This document shows positions 42,782 to 51,939 of a stretch of 64,000 nt of DNA, piece by piece. How positions within the stretch are numbered: position 1 is the stretch's first letter; each line of letters begins with the position of its first letter. The notes beneath the pieces were generated by a model. That model searched no databases, had not been told where the DNA came from, and saw only the letters and a list, made by a program, of their open reading frames with translations. Made by a program: the position numbers and the translations under genes. This DNA is from Alphaproteobacteria bacterium Ga0077535 (lineage in GTDB: Bacteria > Pseudomonadota > Alphaproteobacteria > Caulobacterales > Aquidulcibacteraceae): assembly GCA_001464425.1 (NCBI GenBank), contig LNEK01000020.1, forward strand, positions 124,001-188,000, given 5' to 3'.

Positions 42782-44851
42782 TTAGTTGCTTGCCGCTGGC
42801 GGCGGGACGCCCGGGCCGATGTGCTGGTTGAAGAACGCCAGCGCTTCGGTCAGCACCGTCCGCCAAGCTTCGCCGTTTTGCGGCGAGGCGTAGTGGTCGA
42901 TGTCGACGAGCGTGATGAGACGCGCCTCTTTGCCGGCGCGTTGCATCGCCTGTTGCATCAGGATGCTCTGTTCGATCGGTACGGTGATGTCTTCATCGCC
43001 GTGGATCATCAGCAGCGGCATGCCAACACGGGCGGCGTTCTGCGCGGCGGAGACCGCGTCGAGGCCAGCGTCGTCACGGCGCGGATCGCCGATAGCGTCG
43101 GTCCAGTATTGGTAGGTCGGCGAGTTCACGCCGCCGCCGCCGCCGCCGCCCTGCACGTCGCCGCGATCGCCTGAGCGAACCCAGCGCAACATGGCGCGCA
43201 AGTCCGAAACGCCAGCGCCCGCGACCGAGCACTTGAAGATGTCGGCATTCATGAACGAGGCCGTGAAGGCGACATAGCCGCCGTAGGACCAGCCGTTGAT
43301 GCAGACGCGGTTAGGGTCGGTGATGCCGGATTGGATGAGGTGACGCGTTGCGTCAGCCACGTCCGCCTGCATGCGTTGGCCCCATTGGCCGTGACCGGCC
43401 ACCACGAAAGCGCGGCCGAAGCCGCCGCCGCCGCGGAAGTTCGGCTGGAACACCGCATAGCCTTGGCTGGAGAACGATTGCGCGAACGGATCGCTGCCCC
43501 AAACGTCGCGCCCTTCTGGGCCGCCGTGCGGAACGACGATCGTCGGCAAGTTGCGCGCTTGCTCGCGGCTGACGCCCGGCGGCAGCCAGAGATAGCCCCA
43601 CTGACGTTGGCCGTCCGAGGTCGTGTATTCGACCACGTGCTGCGTCGGCAGCAGGTTGGCGTTGATGTTGGAGCGCTGCGAGATGATCGAGTTCATCGTG
43701 CGCGTGGAGTGGTTGTAGAGATAGTAAGTGCCGAGGTCCTGCGGGCCGTAAGTGTAGATCAGCCACAGATTGCCGTCGTCCGAACGGTCAACGAGCATCA
43801 CGTTGCGCTGATCGCCCAGCGCGGCGTTGATCGACGTCCAACGTTCGCCGAAGGCCGGGTCTTTGGCTTCGCAGGTCCAGCGATAAGCCCACCAGCAGGC
43901 CGCCTGCAGAACGTTGTTGGCGGTGTCGAGTTCTACGGCGGTGACGTCGAAGTTCGGGTTGGTTTGGATCGTCTGCGTGTATTGGCCAGTGGCCGTGTCG
44001 TAAACGTAGAGGCCGCTCGTGTCGGCGCCGTCGCGGCGGGCGAGAACGAACACTTGGCCGGGTTGCGTGGCAGGACCAACGGGTTGGAAATCCGGACCCG
44101 AATTGGCGGCCGCCGCGCCGCGATAGCGGGCGATTTCAGTCCAGCCGCGTTGGCCAGGGCCACGGCGCAGCCAGGAGAAGCCACGGCCGTTCTGCACGCT
44201 GTCCTGACGCAGGACCGGCGTGCCGTTCAGATCGACTTCCCAGTTGAAGGTAAACAGCGTGCCGCTTTCGACGCGATCGAAAGCTGCCGTGTTGACGTTG
44301 ACCTTGCGCAGTTCAGCGCCGCCTTGCGTCGGTACGATGAGCAGGATGTTGTCATCGTCGCGCGGCAGATCGCTGATGATGCCGGCGTCGAGATATTGCG
44401 AGAGCGCTGACGGATCGTAGAGCTGCAGCAAGTTGGTGCCGTCGAGGTTCACGGCATAGATGCGCGTGTTGGTCTCGAAGCCATCGTCCATACGGCCGCG
44501 ATTGCGGACCATGCTGCCGCCTGTGTCGGCGACGACGCGGTTGCGTTGAACGAGGCGGAACACGATCCGCGCGTTGCTTGCAAAGCCGACTTGGCTGATC
44601 TCGAGGCTCTGGTCGGCGCGGGCGCGTTGGATCGGCGTCGCGCGGCGGGTTTCCATGTTCACGACCAAGAGGACGTCGCCCACTTCGTCACGCCGCAGGA
44701 CCGCGAGGTGGCGTCCGTCCGGAGAGAGCGTTGCCCCGCGGAACTGGTCATAGCCGAGGAACCAGTCGAGCGGCGCGCGCTGTTGCGCCGCCGCTGGCGT
44801 CGCGAACGCCAGCATGGCGCCGACGAGCAAAAGCAATGTTCGGATCATCAT
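42782..44851 (-). CDS. S9 family prolyl oligopeptidase, exported
   Basis: 689 residues from the ATG at 44851, preceded by GGGGG; the second ATG at 44848 is also possible. Signal peptide ends near FATPAAAQQ. The N-terminal beta-propeller is followed by the alpha/beta-hydrolase domain, with the nucleophile Ser in INGWSYGGYVAFT, Asp in LLMIHGDEDITVPIEQ and His in LVDIDHYASPQNGEAW. It cuts short peptides, usually after Pro or as a dipeptidyl peptidase, in the periplasm. A run of seven glycines (from seven GCC triplets on the plus strand, 43130-43150) sits in the catalytic domain. Confidence 0.95.
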   Translation of the reverse strand: MMIRTLLLLVGAMLAFATPAAAQQRAPLDWFLGYDQFRGATLSPDGRHLAVLRRDEVGDVLLVVNMETRRATPIQRARADQSLEISQVGFASNARIVFRLVQRNRVVADTGGSMVRNRGRMDDGFETNTRIYAVNLDGTNLLQLYDPSALSQYLDAGIISDLPRDDDNILLIVPTQGGAELRKVNVNTAAFDRVESGTLFTFNWEVDLNGTPVLRQDSVQNGRGFSWLRRGPGQRGWTEIARYRGAAAANSGPDFQPVGPATQPGQVFVLARRDGADTSGLYVYDTATGQYTQTIQTNPNFDVTAVELDTANNVLQAACWWAYRWTCEAKDPAFGERWTSINAALGDQRNVMLVDRSDDGNLWLIYTYGPQDLGTYYLYNHSTRTMNSIISQRSNINANLLPTQHVVEYTTSDGQRQWGYLWLPPGVSREQARNLPTIVVPHGGPEGRDVWGSDPFAQSFSSQGYAVFQPNFRGGGGFGRAFVVAGHGQWGQRMQADVADATRHLIQSGITDPNRVCINGWSYGGYVAFTASFMNADIFKCSVAGAGVSDLRAMLRWVRSGDRGDVQGGGGGGGVNSPTYQYWTDAIGDPRRDDAGLDAVSAAQNAARVGMPLLMIHGDEDITVPIEQSILMQQAMQRAGKEARLITLVDIDHYASPQNGEAWRTVLTEALAFFNQHIGPGVPPPAASN

Positions 44852-44918
44852 ATTACCCCCATACGCCGTAGATACGGGCGTCACCGGTTTTCGGTTTAGC
44901 CCGGCGGCGAGCCTTTTG

Positions 44919-45719
44919 TCAGCCTACTGGTGCAGCGGAATCGAAGCTTGCGACGATCGGTACGTGGTCGCTGGCTTTCTCCATACCCCGGGCTTTCTTG
45001 AAGATTTCCACGCCTTTAAGCCGGTCCGCAGCCTGGGGCGACAACAAGACGTGGTCGATGCGGATGCCGTGGTCCTTCTGCCAGGCGCCGGCCTGATAGT
45101 CCCAGAACGTGTATTTGTGCGCGCCGCCGTCCGCCTGCATGTAGGCGTCGGTGAGGCCCAAGTTTTGGAGGGCCCGGTAAGCGGCGCGGGTCTCTGGTTG
45201 GAAGAGCGCGTCGCCTGTCCATACCGCCGCGTTATGGCAATCCACTTCGCGCGGAATGACGTTGTAATCGCCGGCGATCATGAAGCGCTCTTCGAGCGCG
45301 AGCAGATCGCGCAGATGCGCGTTGAGCGCTCCCATGAAGGCGAGTTTGAATTGGAATTTTTCAGTGCCGATTGGGTTGCCGTTCGGCGCGTAGATGGATG
45401 CGACGCGCACTGGCCCATCTGGCGCTGAGATGACGGCTTCGATGTAGCGGGAGTGTTCGTGCTCTAGCCCGGGTATGCCGCGGATGGTTTCTTCGATGCG
45501 ATGCTTCGAGAGGATCGCGACGCCGTTATAACTCTTCTGCCCGAACGTTTCGACATTGAAGCCGAGCGCCTCGATCTCGAACCGCGGGAAGCGTTGGTCT
45601 TCGCATTTGATTTCTTGCAGGCACCAAATATCGGCGTCGACTTGCTCGAACACCTTCAGCGCCGTCGGCAGGCGCGCGAGGATGGAGTTGACGTTCCAGG
45701 CAGCAATTTTAAGGGCCAT
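44919..45719 (-). CDS. xthA: Exodeoxyribonuclease III
   Basis: 266 residues, full length for the family. Motifs around the metal site: AAWNVNSILARLP at the start, CLQEIKCEDQRFP, NGNPIGTEKFQFK, GDYNVIPREVD, RIDHVLLSP and the catalytic His region ASDHVPIVASF. It repairs abasic sites and removes 3'-blocked ends. Nearness to erpA is common in alphaproteobacteria. It lies in the same direction as the S9 peptidase gene, 67 bases upstream of it. Confidence 0.97.
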   Translation of the reverse strand: MALKIAAWNVNSILARLPTALKVFEQVDADIWCLQEIKCEDQRFPRFEIEALGFNVETFGQKSYNGVAILSKHRIEETIRGIPGLEHEHSRYIEAVISAPDGPVRVASIYAPNGNPIGTEKFQFKLAFMGALNAHLRDLLALEERFMIAGDYNVIPREVDCHNAAVWTGDALFQPETRAAYRALQNLGLTDAYMQADGGAHKYTFWDYQAGAWQKDHGIRIDHVLLSPQAADRLKGVEIFKKARGMEKASDHVPIVASFDSAAPVG

Positions 45720-45750
45720 GGCCGGGGCTTAGCCGCCCCAGCGCTGAGGT

Positions 45751-45903
45751 TCAACCAAACCAGCCCATCGCGACGGCCGTGAAGCCGACAACCACAAGAA
45801 CCAGCCCGATTACGAGTATATAGCGAAGGTGGGTGCCGGTTTGACCAGCACGGGCGTCTTCTTCCTCGATCTCGATATGATCGCCGACTTTGCGTCCGGT
45901 CAT
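45751..45903 (-). CDS. Small conserved-looking membrane protein, 50 residues
   Basis: The ATG at 45903 opens a 50-residue frame. A charged first half (VGDHIEIEEEDARAGQTG) is followed by one strong membrane segment (RYILVIGLVLVVVGFTAVAM) and a short Trp/Phe/Gly tail. GCTCACC complement (GGTGAGC) precedes the start but is weak. The EEDARAGQ plus single-helix layout recurs in small alphaproteobacterial proteins of unknown function, from memory. It lies upstream of xthA on the same strand, with 31 bases between. Confidence 0.7.
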   Translation of the reverse strand: MTGRKVGDHIEIEEEDARAGQTGTHLRYILVIGLVLVVVGFTAVAMGWFG

Positions 45904-45980
45904 GGTGAGCTCCAATTTTGGCCCCGCGCGGTAGCGCGCCGGCGGGACAGGTTGTGCGGCGGCGTGTTAGAACCACGCCC

Positions 45981-46307
45981 ATGACAGTAATCCTGTGGGC
46001 CTTCACGTTGTTCCATGTCGTGGTTGGCATGGCGAGTTTAGCGACCGCTGTGCGGCTGCTGGCGCCGGAAGAACGGGCTCATTGGCGCTCCCCGGTCGCG
46101 CTGCTGATCGCCGAATTCATGTGCTGGATTTATCCGATCACGGCGTTCGTGTCGGTGCGGTCGGCGTGGGGGGCTAACGAGGCGGGCCATCCGTTCGCGC
46201 TAGTGATGATCCTCGCCCCTATCGCGTGGCTGGTGGTGATGGGCGTCGCCTTCGCGATCGTGGATTTTGCTGAGGACGGTGTCCTGGGCAACGCGCGCGA
46301 GGCTTGA
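45981..46307 (+). CDS. Hypothetical membrane protein
   Basis: 108 residues from the ATG at 45981. Three membrane segments (LWAFTLFHVVVGMASLATAV, LLIAEFMCWIYPITAFV, ALVMILAPIAWLVVMGVAF). I do not recognise the family. The stop at 46305-46307 touches the stop of the convergent nitroreductase gene without overlap. Confidence 0.7.
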   Translation: MTVILWAFTLFHVVVGMASLATAVRLLAPEERAHWRSPVALLIAEFMCWIYPITAFVSVRSAWGANEAGHPFALVMILAPIAWLVVMGVAFAIVDFAEDGVLGNAREA

Positions 46308-46967
46308 TCAGAAGCCTTTGAAGGTCGCGAACTCATCGACGCTGGCGCGGTCGCTGCGCAGGGTGTTTACCGGTTTTGTCATGTCGGCGTAGCCGAGCGC
46401 CATGCCGCAATAGATCATCTCAGTTTCCGGCAACGCGAAATGCTGTGCTAGCGGGATGCGCATACGCGCCCACGCTTCCTGCATGCACGAGTGCACGCCC
46501 CGCTCCAGTGCGGCCAACGCCACGCTTTGCATGAACATACCAAGGTGCGCCCACTGGCCGTGGCCCATGCCTTTATCGATGACGAAAAAGAGCGCGACGG
46601 GCGCGCCGAAGAATTGGAAGTTCTGCGCGAGATGCATGAAGCGCGCGGGCTTGTTGTCGCGGCCGATGCCGAGCAGCGCGTACATGTCTTCGCCGACTTT
46701 GTAGCGGCGCGAACGGTAGGGTTCCCAGAGATCGGCTGGATAAACCGGCCGATCATCTTCGGCGCCCGGCAAATTGGCTTGCGCCAGCGCGACGACGGCA
46801 TCGCGCTCCGCCCCCGATACGGCGATCACTTTCCAAGGCTGGAGATTGCCGCCCGACGGCGCAAACCGTGCGACATCGAGAATATCGCGCACGAGCTGCT
46901 CCGGCACAGGATCGGGTTTAAACGCGCGGATAGAGACGCGGGTCTTGATCGCTTCATCGATATTCAT
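46308..46967 (-). CDS. Nitroreductase family protein
   Basis: 219 residues. Starts NIDEAIKTRVSIRAFKPDPVP, with the FMN-binding Arg-Ser/Arg pattern of the family, then DVARFAPSGGNLQPWKVIAV. The C-terminal half has YCGMALGYADMTKPVNTLRSDRA, also typical. Such enzymes reduce nitro-compounds, quinones or enones with NAD(P)H. It sits between a small membrane protein gene and the Sel1 gene, and shares the strand of the latter. Confidence 0.95.
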   Translation of the reverse strand: MNIDEAIKTRVSIRAFKPDPVPEQLVRDILDVARFAPSGGNLQPWKVIAVSGAERDAVVALAQANLPGAEDDRPVYPADLWEPYRSRRYKVGEDMYALLGIGRDNKPARFMHLAQNFQFFGAPVALFFVIDKGMGHGQWAHLGMFMQSVALAALERGVHSCMQEAWARMRIPLAQHFALPETEMIYCGMALGYADMTKPVNTLRSDRASVDEFATFKGF

Positions 46968-47020
46968 GAGCCGATGATGGACCGATGCGCCGACGCTCGC
47001 CAGCGATCACGTGGCGGCAA

Positions 47021-47650
47021 TCAGCCGGGGCCGCGGGCGCGTTCGCGGATATCTTTGACGAAGCCGCGGCCATATTTCTGGGCTTCGTCGATTTCGCGGG
47101 CGGTCATTTCTTTGGCGAGGGCGGCGGCGCGTTTGCGGGCCGCATCGTCGCCGGCGAAGGCAACGCTCGCGTAGAGCCAGGCCAGGGCTTCGACGGGATC
47201 GCGCGTCATCAGGAAATCGGAGAGGTGCAGCATCGCAGGCGCATATCCGTTTTCGGACGCCCGCGTGAGCCAGCGGCGCGCATCGTCAGGCTCGCTCATG
47301 GTCGCCAATTGCACCATCGCTTCGCCGTCACCTGCGCCGGCGGCGGAGCGGAAGTGCTGTTGCGCCAGATCGTTGTTCTTTGGAACGCCAACGCCTGATC
47401 GCAGCGCGATGCCGTACGCGGTCTCGGCCCCAGGGTGGCCGTCTTTCGCGGCGCGTGTAAAACAATCGACGGCCGCAGTTTTGTCGGCGGCGCCGCCTAG
47501 ACCGCGCCAATAGAGCAGGCCGAGATGATAGTGGCCGGAGGCGCGTTCCTCTTCCTGTAACGCTTCTTCAAGCAGGCGGCGTGCGCGCTTCCAATCGCGG
47601 CGCTCAAACGCGTCGAGCCCGCGATCGAGTTTGGAGCGGGCGCCGAACAT
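47021..47650 (-). CDS. Sel1/TPR-repeat protein
   Basis: 209 residues from the ATG at 47650. Helical repeats of about 36 residues are visible: HYHLGLLYWRGLGGAADKTAAVDCF, AETAYGIALRSGVGVPKNNDLAQQHF, AMVQLATMSEPDDARRWL and MLHLSDFLMTRDPVEALAWLY. Sel1 proteins mediate protein-protein contacts. No signal peptide. The start overlaps the stop of erpA by one base (TGATG on the minus strand), so it is co-expressed with erpA. Confidence 0.88.
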   Translation of the reverse strand: MFGARSKLDRGLDAFERRDWKRARRLLEEALQEEERASGHYHLGLLYWRGLGGAADKTAAVDCFTRAAKDGHPGAETAYGIALRSGVGVPKNNDLAQQHFRSAAGAGDGEAMVQLATMSEPDDARRWLTRASENGYAPAMLHLSDFLMTRDPVEALAWLYASVAFAGDDAARKRAAALAKEMTAREIDEAQKYGRGFVKDIRERARGPG

Positions 47651-47976
47651 CAGACCGAGAAGCTGACGCCGCAGCCGCAACTGGATGTGGCGTTTGGGTT
47701 GCGCACCTTGAACGAGGCGCCGATCAGCTCGTCGACCCAATCGACCTCCGAGCCGAGCAGGAACGGCAGCGAGACCGGATCCACGAAGAGGCGGGCGCCG
47801 TCGCGCTCAATGACGTGGTCGTCGGCATTGGCGGCAGGGGCCACGTTGATTTCGTACTGGAAGCCCGAGCAGCCGCCGCCTTCGACAGCGACGCGGAGGC
47901 CCGCGCCGGCAGGCTCGCCGACAACCACACTTTTGATCCGTTCCGCAGCCGAGGCGGTGAGGCCGATGCTAGTCAT
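47650..47976 (-). CDS. erpA: Iron-sulfur cluster insertion protein ErpA
   Basis: 108 residues, A-type carrier. The three cluster cysteines are in GGGCSGFQYE and SSCGCGVSF. ErpA hands 4Fe-4S clusters to apoproteins such as the isoprenoid enzyme IspG. A single small gene without neighbouring suf or isc genes is typical for erpA. It is divergent from dgt with 66 bases between, the common alphaproteobacterial arrangement, and coupled to the Sel1 gene downstream. Confidence 0.95.
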   Translation of the reverse strand: MTSIGLTASAAERIKSVVVGEPAGAGLRVAVEGGGCSGFQYEINVAPAANADDHVIERDGARLFVDPVSLPFLLGSEVDWVDELIGASFKVRNPNATSSCGCGVSFSV

Positions 47977-48042
47977 TCGTTAACGCAAACCTTTCAGCGG
48001 TTTCTCAAGCGTCTCTGCCCCATATATGGTCTGAACTCTGGC

Positions 48043-49302
48043 ATGAGGAGAAGCGGTTCGGTGGCGGACTCGCAGAAAGCAGCAGCGGCAAAACGGGTGA
48101 GGGCGCCGAAACCGACGTCCACGCCCTATGAAAGGCCGCCGAAAGCGCCCTACGCCACCGATTTCACCCGTTCGCGGGGCCGTCTGCACCCCGAGGCGGA
48201 GAGTCGGACGCGGACCCCCTTCGAGCGCGATCATGACAGGATCGTTCATTCGAGCGCGTTTCGGCGCTTGCGCGGCAAGACCCAGGTGTTCGTTGCGCAT
48301 GAGGGCGATCACTACCGCACGCGGCTGACGCATTCGCTGGAAGTGGCGCAGATCGCCCGCAGCGTGGCGCGGGTGATGGGGCTCGATGACGATCTGGCCG
48401 AGACGCTCGGCATTGCGCACGATCTCGGCCATCCGCCGTTCGGGCACACGGGCGAGGATGTGCTCGACGCCTGCATGGAGGGGTTTCACGGCTTCGATCA
48501 CAACGCGCAGACGCTGCGTGTGCTGACCAAGCTAGAGCGCAAGTATCCGGCGTTCGATGGCTTGAACCTTACATGGGAGACGCTGGAAGGCGTCGTGAAG
48601 CACAACGGCCCGCTGATCCGCTATGGCGCGACGCTGAAAGATTTGCCGATCGCTATTCAGGAATATGTCGCGACACACGATTTGGAATTGGATTCGTGGC
48701 CGGGCTTGGAAGCGCAGGTCGCGGCGCACGCTGACGATATCGCTTATAACAATCACGATATAGACGACGGCCTGCGGGCTGGCCTCTTTTCGCTGACTGA
48801 GCTGCGCGAAGAAGTGCCGATGGTCGAGCGTGTCTTGCTCTTGGTAGAAAAGGATCATGCCGGCGTCGATGAGTTTCGCATCGCGGCGGAGACGATCCGG
48901 CGGCTGATCGGCGTCTGGATCAATGATCTGGTTTCGGAAAGCGGCAATCGTATCGCCGACGCCAAGCCGCAATCCGTGGAAGACGTGCGCGCCGCCGGCA
49001 AGCCGCTGGTGGGGTTCTCGGATGAAATGAACGAGCACCAAGCGGTGCTGCGGCGCTTCCTGATGGCGCGGATGTATCGGCACTGGAAGGTCAATCGCTC
49101 GCGCAGTCATGCCAAGCGAATCCTTGCGCAGCTGTTCGAGCTCTTTGTGAGTGAGCCGGAACTTTTGCCGCCGGCGTGGCAACAGGGTGGCGATGGGCCG
49201 CGCGGTCAGCGCACCGCACGCCGGGTCTGCGATTATATCGCCGGGATGACCGATGATTTCGCCATCGATGAGCACAGGCGGTTGTTCAATCTCGAGCGAT
49301 GA
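48043..49302 (+). CDS. dgt: Deoxyguanosinetriphosphate triphosphohydrolase-like protein
   Basis: 419 residues from the ATG at 48043; a GTG at 48061 lies at a better distance from GAGGAG and may be the real start. The HD metal site is in AHDLGHPPFGHTGED (about residue 126), with an earlier His in TRLTHSLEVAQIARS, RLRGKTQVF just before, and the substrate-side HADDIAYNNHDIDDGL later. It hydrolyses dNTPs to deoxynucleosides and triphosphate. In many alphaproteobacteria argS follows dgt; here a SPOR gene follows after 140 bases. Confidence 0.95.
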   Translation: MRRSGSVADSQKAAAAKRVRAPKPTSTPYERPPKAPYATDFTRSRGRLHPEAESRTRTPFERDHDRIVHSSAFRRLRGKTQVFVAHEGDHYRTRLTHSLEVAQIARSVARVMGLDDDLAETLGIAHDLGHPPFGHTGEDVLDACMEGFHGFDHNAQTLRVLTKLERKYPAFDGLNLTWETLEGVVKHNGPLIRYGATLKDLPIAIQEYVATHDLELDSWPGLEAQVAAHADDIAYNNHDIDDGLRAGLFSLTELREEVPMVERVLLLVEKDHAGVDEFRIAAETIRRLIGVWINDLVSESGNRIADAKPQSVEDVRAAGKPLVGFSDEMNEHQAVLRRFLMARMYRHWKVNRSRSHAKRILAQLFELFVSEPELLPPAWQQGGDGPRGQRTARRVCDYIAGMTDDFAIDEHRRLFNLER

Positions 49303-49442
49303 CGAGGGTTTAAGGCTCGCGTGAACGACTCCGTTACGCCTACGGAATTATGGATTCTGAATGGCTGCTCTTCGGCCCGTTAAGCGGACATGAAGGGCAG
49401 GCGTGGTAAACGCCATCTGAATTGATTCCGTGGAGCACTCTG

Positions 49443-50036
49443 GTGAGCACTCGTTACGATCCGCGTATGCACGCGTACGACGATCAGGCGCGTCACGCCG
49501 GGATGATCTATATCCTGATGTTGGTGGTGGCGGTCGCGTTCGGCGCGTTCCTCTGGCAGCTCTACAGCGCGCCGGAAGTCCCGCGTATTGAAGCTCCGGC
49601 AGGGCCTTATAAAATCGCACCATCGGCGGAAGCGGCGATGGCCCCGGACGCAGTCGAAAGTGAGTTGGCGCCGGCGGCGGAAGACGTTGTCGCGCCCACC
49701 CCTTCGCGCACCGAGCCGGTGCAAGCGCAAGCGCCCGCGACTGAGGGACCGCCGCAGCTGCCGTCTGCGCCGCAATTTGTTTCTAATGGCCCGTACGTCG
49801 CGCAGCTTGCGGCGCTGCAATCGGAAGCGGCAGTGGAGCAATCCTGGCGCAGGCTTTCGTCGCGTGCGCCGCAGCTATTTGCTTCCGCACGATTGGACGT
49901 GGAGCGCGCCGACTTGGGCCAGCGCGGCATCTACTATCGCGTCCGCGCCGGCTATTTTCCTGATCGCGCCAACGCCGCGCGCTTCTGCGATCGCATCCGG
50001 CAAATGGGCCAGGACTGCATCGTCGCGGCGCGCTAA
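49443..50036 (+). CDS. SPOR domain protein
   Basis: 197 residues from the GTG at 49443, preceded by GTGGAG. One membrane segment (about residues 21-40, MIYILMLVVAVAFGAFLWQL), a Pro/Ala/Glu-rich periplasmic linker (about 50-120) and a C-terminal SPOR fold (GPYVAQLAALQSEAAVEQSW to FPDRANAARFCDRIRQMGQ). SPOR domains bind denuded glycan strands at the division septum. Location before nagZ and scpA is conserved in alphaproteobacteria. Confidence 0.92.
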   Translation: MSTRYDPRMHAYDDQARHAGMIYILMLVVAVAFGAFLWQLYSAPEVPRIEAPAGPYKIAPSAEAAMAPDAVESELAPAAEDVVAPTPSRTEPVQAQAPATEGPPQLPSAPQFVSNGPYVAQLAALQSEAAVEQSWRRLSSRAPQLFASARLDVERADLGQRGIYYRVRAGYFPDRANAARFCDRIRQMGQDCIVAAR

Positions 50037-50045
50037 GAGCGGGCG

Positions 50046-51062
50046 ATGAGTTTGCTCTCTGTTTCGTTCGGCTTGCGACAGGCCAAGCTCGACGCTGATA
50101 CGCGCGCGTTTTTCCGCGAGGTGCGGCCGTGGAGCTTTATCCTGTTTCGCGAAGCGTGTGTGTCGCGCGTGCAGGTGCGCGCTTTGTGCGAGCAATTGCG
50201 CGAAGCTGCCGGCCACGATGCGATCGTTTGGATCGATCAAGAAGGCGGACGCGTTGCGCGCTTGAAAGCGCCCGAATGGCCAGTGTGGCCGGCGGCTGCG
50301 AAGTATGGCGAGATTTACGCGCGCGATTTCGAGTTGGGTTTGGAAGCGGCGCGGCTAGGGCATCGCTTGATAGCAGATGAGCTAAAGAGCATCGGCATCG
50401 ATGGCGATTACGCGCCGGTGCTGGATGTGCCGGTGGACGGCAGCGACAAGATTGTCGGTGACCGCGCCTTCTCCGCCAAGCCAGGCGAAGTTGCGACCTT
50501 GGCGCGTGCCGCGCTCGAAGGGCTGCATGAGGGCGGCGTCGCGGGTTGCATCAAGCACATGCCCGGGCATGGCCGCGCGACGGCGGACAGTCACTTCGCA
50601 TTGCCGCGGGTGAGTGCAAGCGAGACTGAGCTGGCCAACGACGTCGCGCCATTTGCGGCGCTAGCGGACGCGGAAGCGGCGATGACGGCGCACATCGTTT
50701 TTGACGTTTGGGACCAGGATCGTCCGGCCACGTGTTCGTCTTTTGTGATCGAGCAAATCATTCGCGGGCGCATAGGGTTCAATGGCCTGCTCATGAGCGA
50801 CGACCTCGACATGAAGGCGCTCCAGTTTGCGTTGAACGGTGGCCTGCAGCAGCGCGCTGAAGCGGCGCTGGGCGCCGGCTGCGATATGGTGCTGCAGTGC
50901 TCAGGTGAGCTCAAAGAGATGCAGGAAGTGGCCAAAGGCTGCCGGGGGCTGGACGGCATGGCGCTGGTGCGGGCGCGGGCTGTGGAGGCGTTCGCAAAAC
51001 GCCCAGCGCGCGAATTTGATGCTGACGCCGGCTGGGCGCGGTTCAAGGAATTGTTGGCGTAG
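50046..51062 (+). CDS. nagZ: Beta-N-acetylhexosaminidase NagZ
   Basis: 338 residues, GH3 fold. IDQEGGRVARL, KHMPGHGRATADSH (with the His that acts in general acid-base catalysis) and the nucleophile Asp in MSDDLDMKAL are the family motifs. NagZ removes GlcNAc from GlcNAc-anhydroMurNAc peptides in the cytoplasm, the first step in wall recycling. It starts 9 bases after the SPOR gene. The NamZ-like gene at 28729 and the amidase at 10169 are other wall-recycling enzymes in this window. Confidence 0.96.
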   Translation: MSLLSVSFGLRQAKLDADTRAFFREVRPWSFILFREACVSRVQVRALCEQLREAAGHDAIVWIDQEGGRVARLKAPEWPVWPAAAKYGEIYARDFELGLEAARLGHRLIADELKSIGIDGDYAPVLDVPVDGSDKIVGDRAFSAKPGEVATLARAALEGLHEGGVAGCIKHMPGHGRATADSHFALPRVSASETELANDVAPFAALADAEAAMTAHIVFDVWDQDRPATCSSFVIEQIIRGRIGFNGLLMSDDLDMKALQFALNGGLQQRAEAALGAGCDMVLQCSGELKEMQEVAKGCRGLDGMALVRARAVEAFAKRPAREFDADAGWARFKELLA

Positions 51063-51114
51063 GCGCGGTAATCGGCCGCCCCATTCGCGGTCTGCCTATG
51101 CTAATATCATCCCA

Positions 51115-51939
51115 ATGAGCGACGCAGACGACCAGATCGAGCTTGATCTCGCCGCCGCCGAAGAGGCGGATGAGGGCGAGGCGCTCCGCGTGGCGCTCGA
51201 TGCGTTCGAAGGGCCGCTGCACATCCTTTTGGAACTGGCGCGCGCGAAGAAGATCGACATCGCCAAGGTTTCCGTGGGTGAGATTGCCGATCAGTTCCTC
51301 GCCTTCATCGCCGAAGCGCGCGCGCAGAACATGGAAATCGCCGGCGACTATCTGGTGATGGCGGCGTGGCTGGCGCTGCTGAAATCGCGCCTGCTGATTC
51401 CGAAGCCGCAACTGCCGGCGGATGAGCCTGATCCGCAGCAGCTTGAAGAGGCGTTGCGTCAGAAGCTGCTCAATCTGCAAGCTGCGCGCGCGGCGGCGAA
51501 GAAATTAGAAGAGCTGCCGCAGCTGGGGCGTGACGTGTTCCTGAACGGCCAGCCGCAAACGACTGTGCTGACCAAGACGACCACCTGGAAGGCCGATCTC
51601 TACGAATTGCTCAACGCGTATTGCGCCGATCGCACCAAGCTTGTCCGCAAGCGCGCGTACACGACTATGGTGCGCCGCGCTTACCCGCTCGAAAGCGCGC
51701 GCAAGAAGCTGGAGCAGGCGCTGGTGCGGCTCGAGGACTGGAGCGCGATCGAATCCGTCGCGCCGGTTTCTTCTGACACAAGCGCCGATGCGCCGCCGCA
51801 GGAGAGCTATCTGGCTTCGACCTTCGGCGCGGCGCTGGAACTGACGCGCGAAGGCAAGATGGAACTGCGGCAGACGGAAGCATTTGCGCCGCTGTTCGTG
51901 CGTGCGCGTCCGGTTCAGGCTAAAGGAAGCCGCGAATGA
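51115..51939 (+). CDS. scpA: Segregation and condensation protein A
   Basis: 274 residues. The kleisin N-terminal region reads LDAFEGPLHILLELARAKKIDIAKVSVGEI, then DYLVMAAWLALLKSRLLIP, standard ScpA wording. It bridges the SMC ATPase heads with ScpB. The C terminus has a winged-helix-like part (SYLASTFGAALELTREG). The last 4 bases overlap the scpB start (ATGA). Confidence 0.96.
   Translation: MSDADDQIELDLAAAEEADEGEALRVALDAFEGPLHILLELARAKKIDIAKVSVGEIADQFLAFIAEARAQNMEIAGDYLVMAAWLALLKSRLLIPKPQLPADEPDPQQLEEALRQKLLNLQAARAAAKKLEELPQLGRDVFLNGQPQTTVLTKTTTWKADLYELLNAYCADRTKLVRKRAYTTMVRRAYPLESARKKLEQALVRLEDWSAIESVAPVSSDTSADAPPQESYLASTFGAALELTREGKMELRQTEAFAPLFVRARPVQAKGSRE

Noticed and set aside
43331-44410. 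Plus-strand open frame of 359 codons opposite the S9 peptidase gene
   Set aside because: Antisense shadow; low-complexity Ala/Arg/Val composition and no ribosome site.
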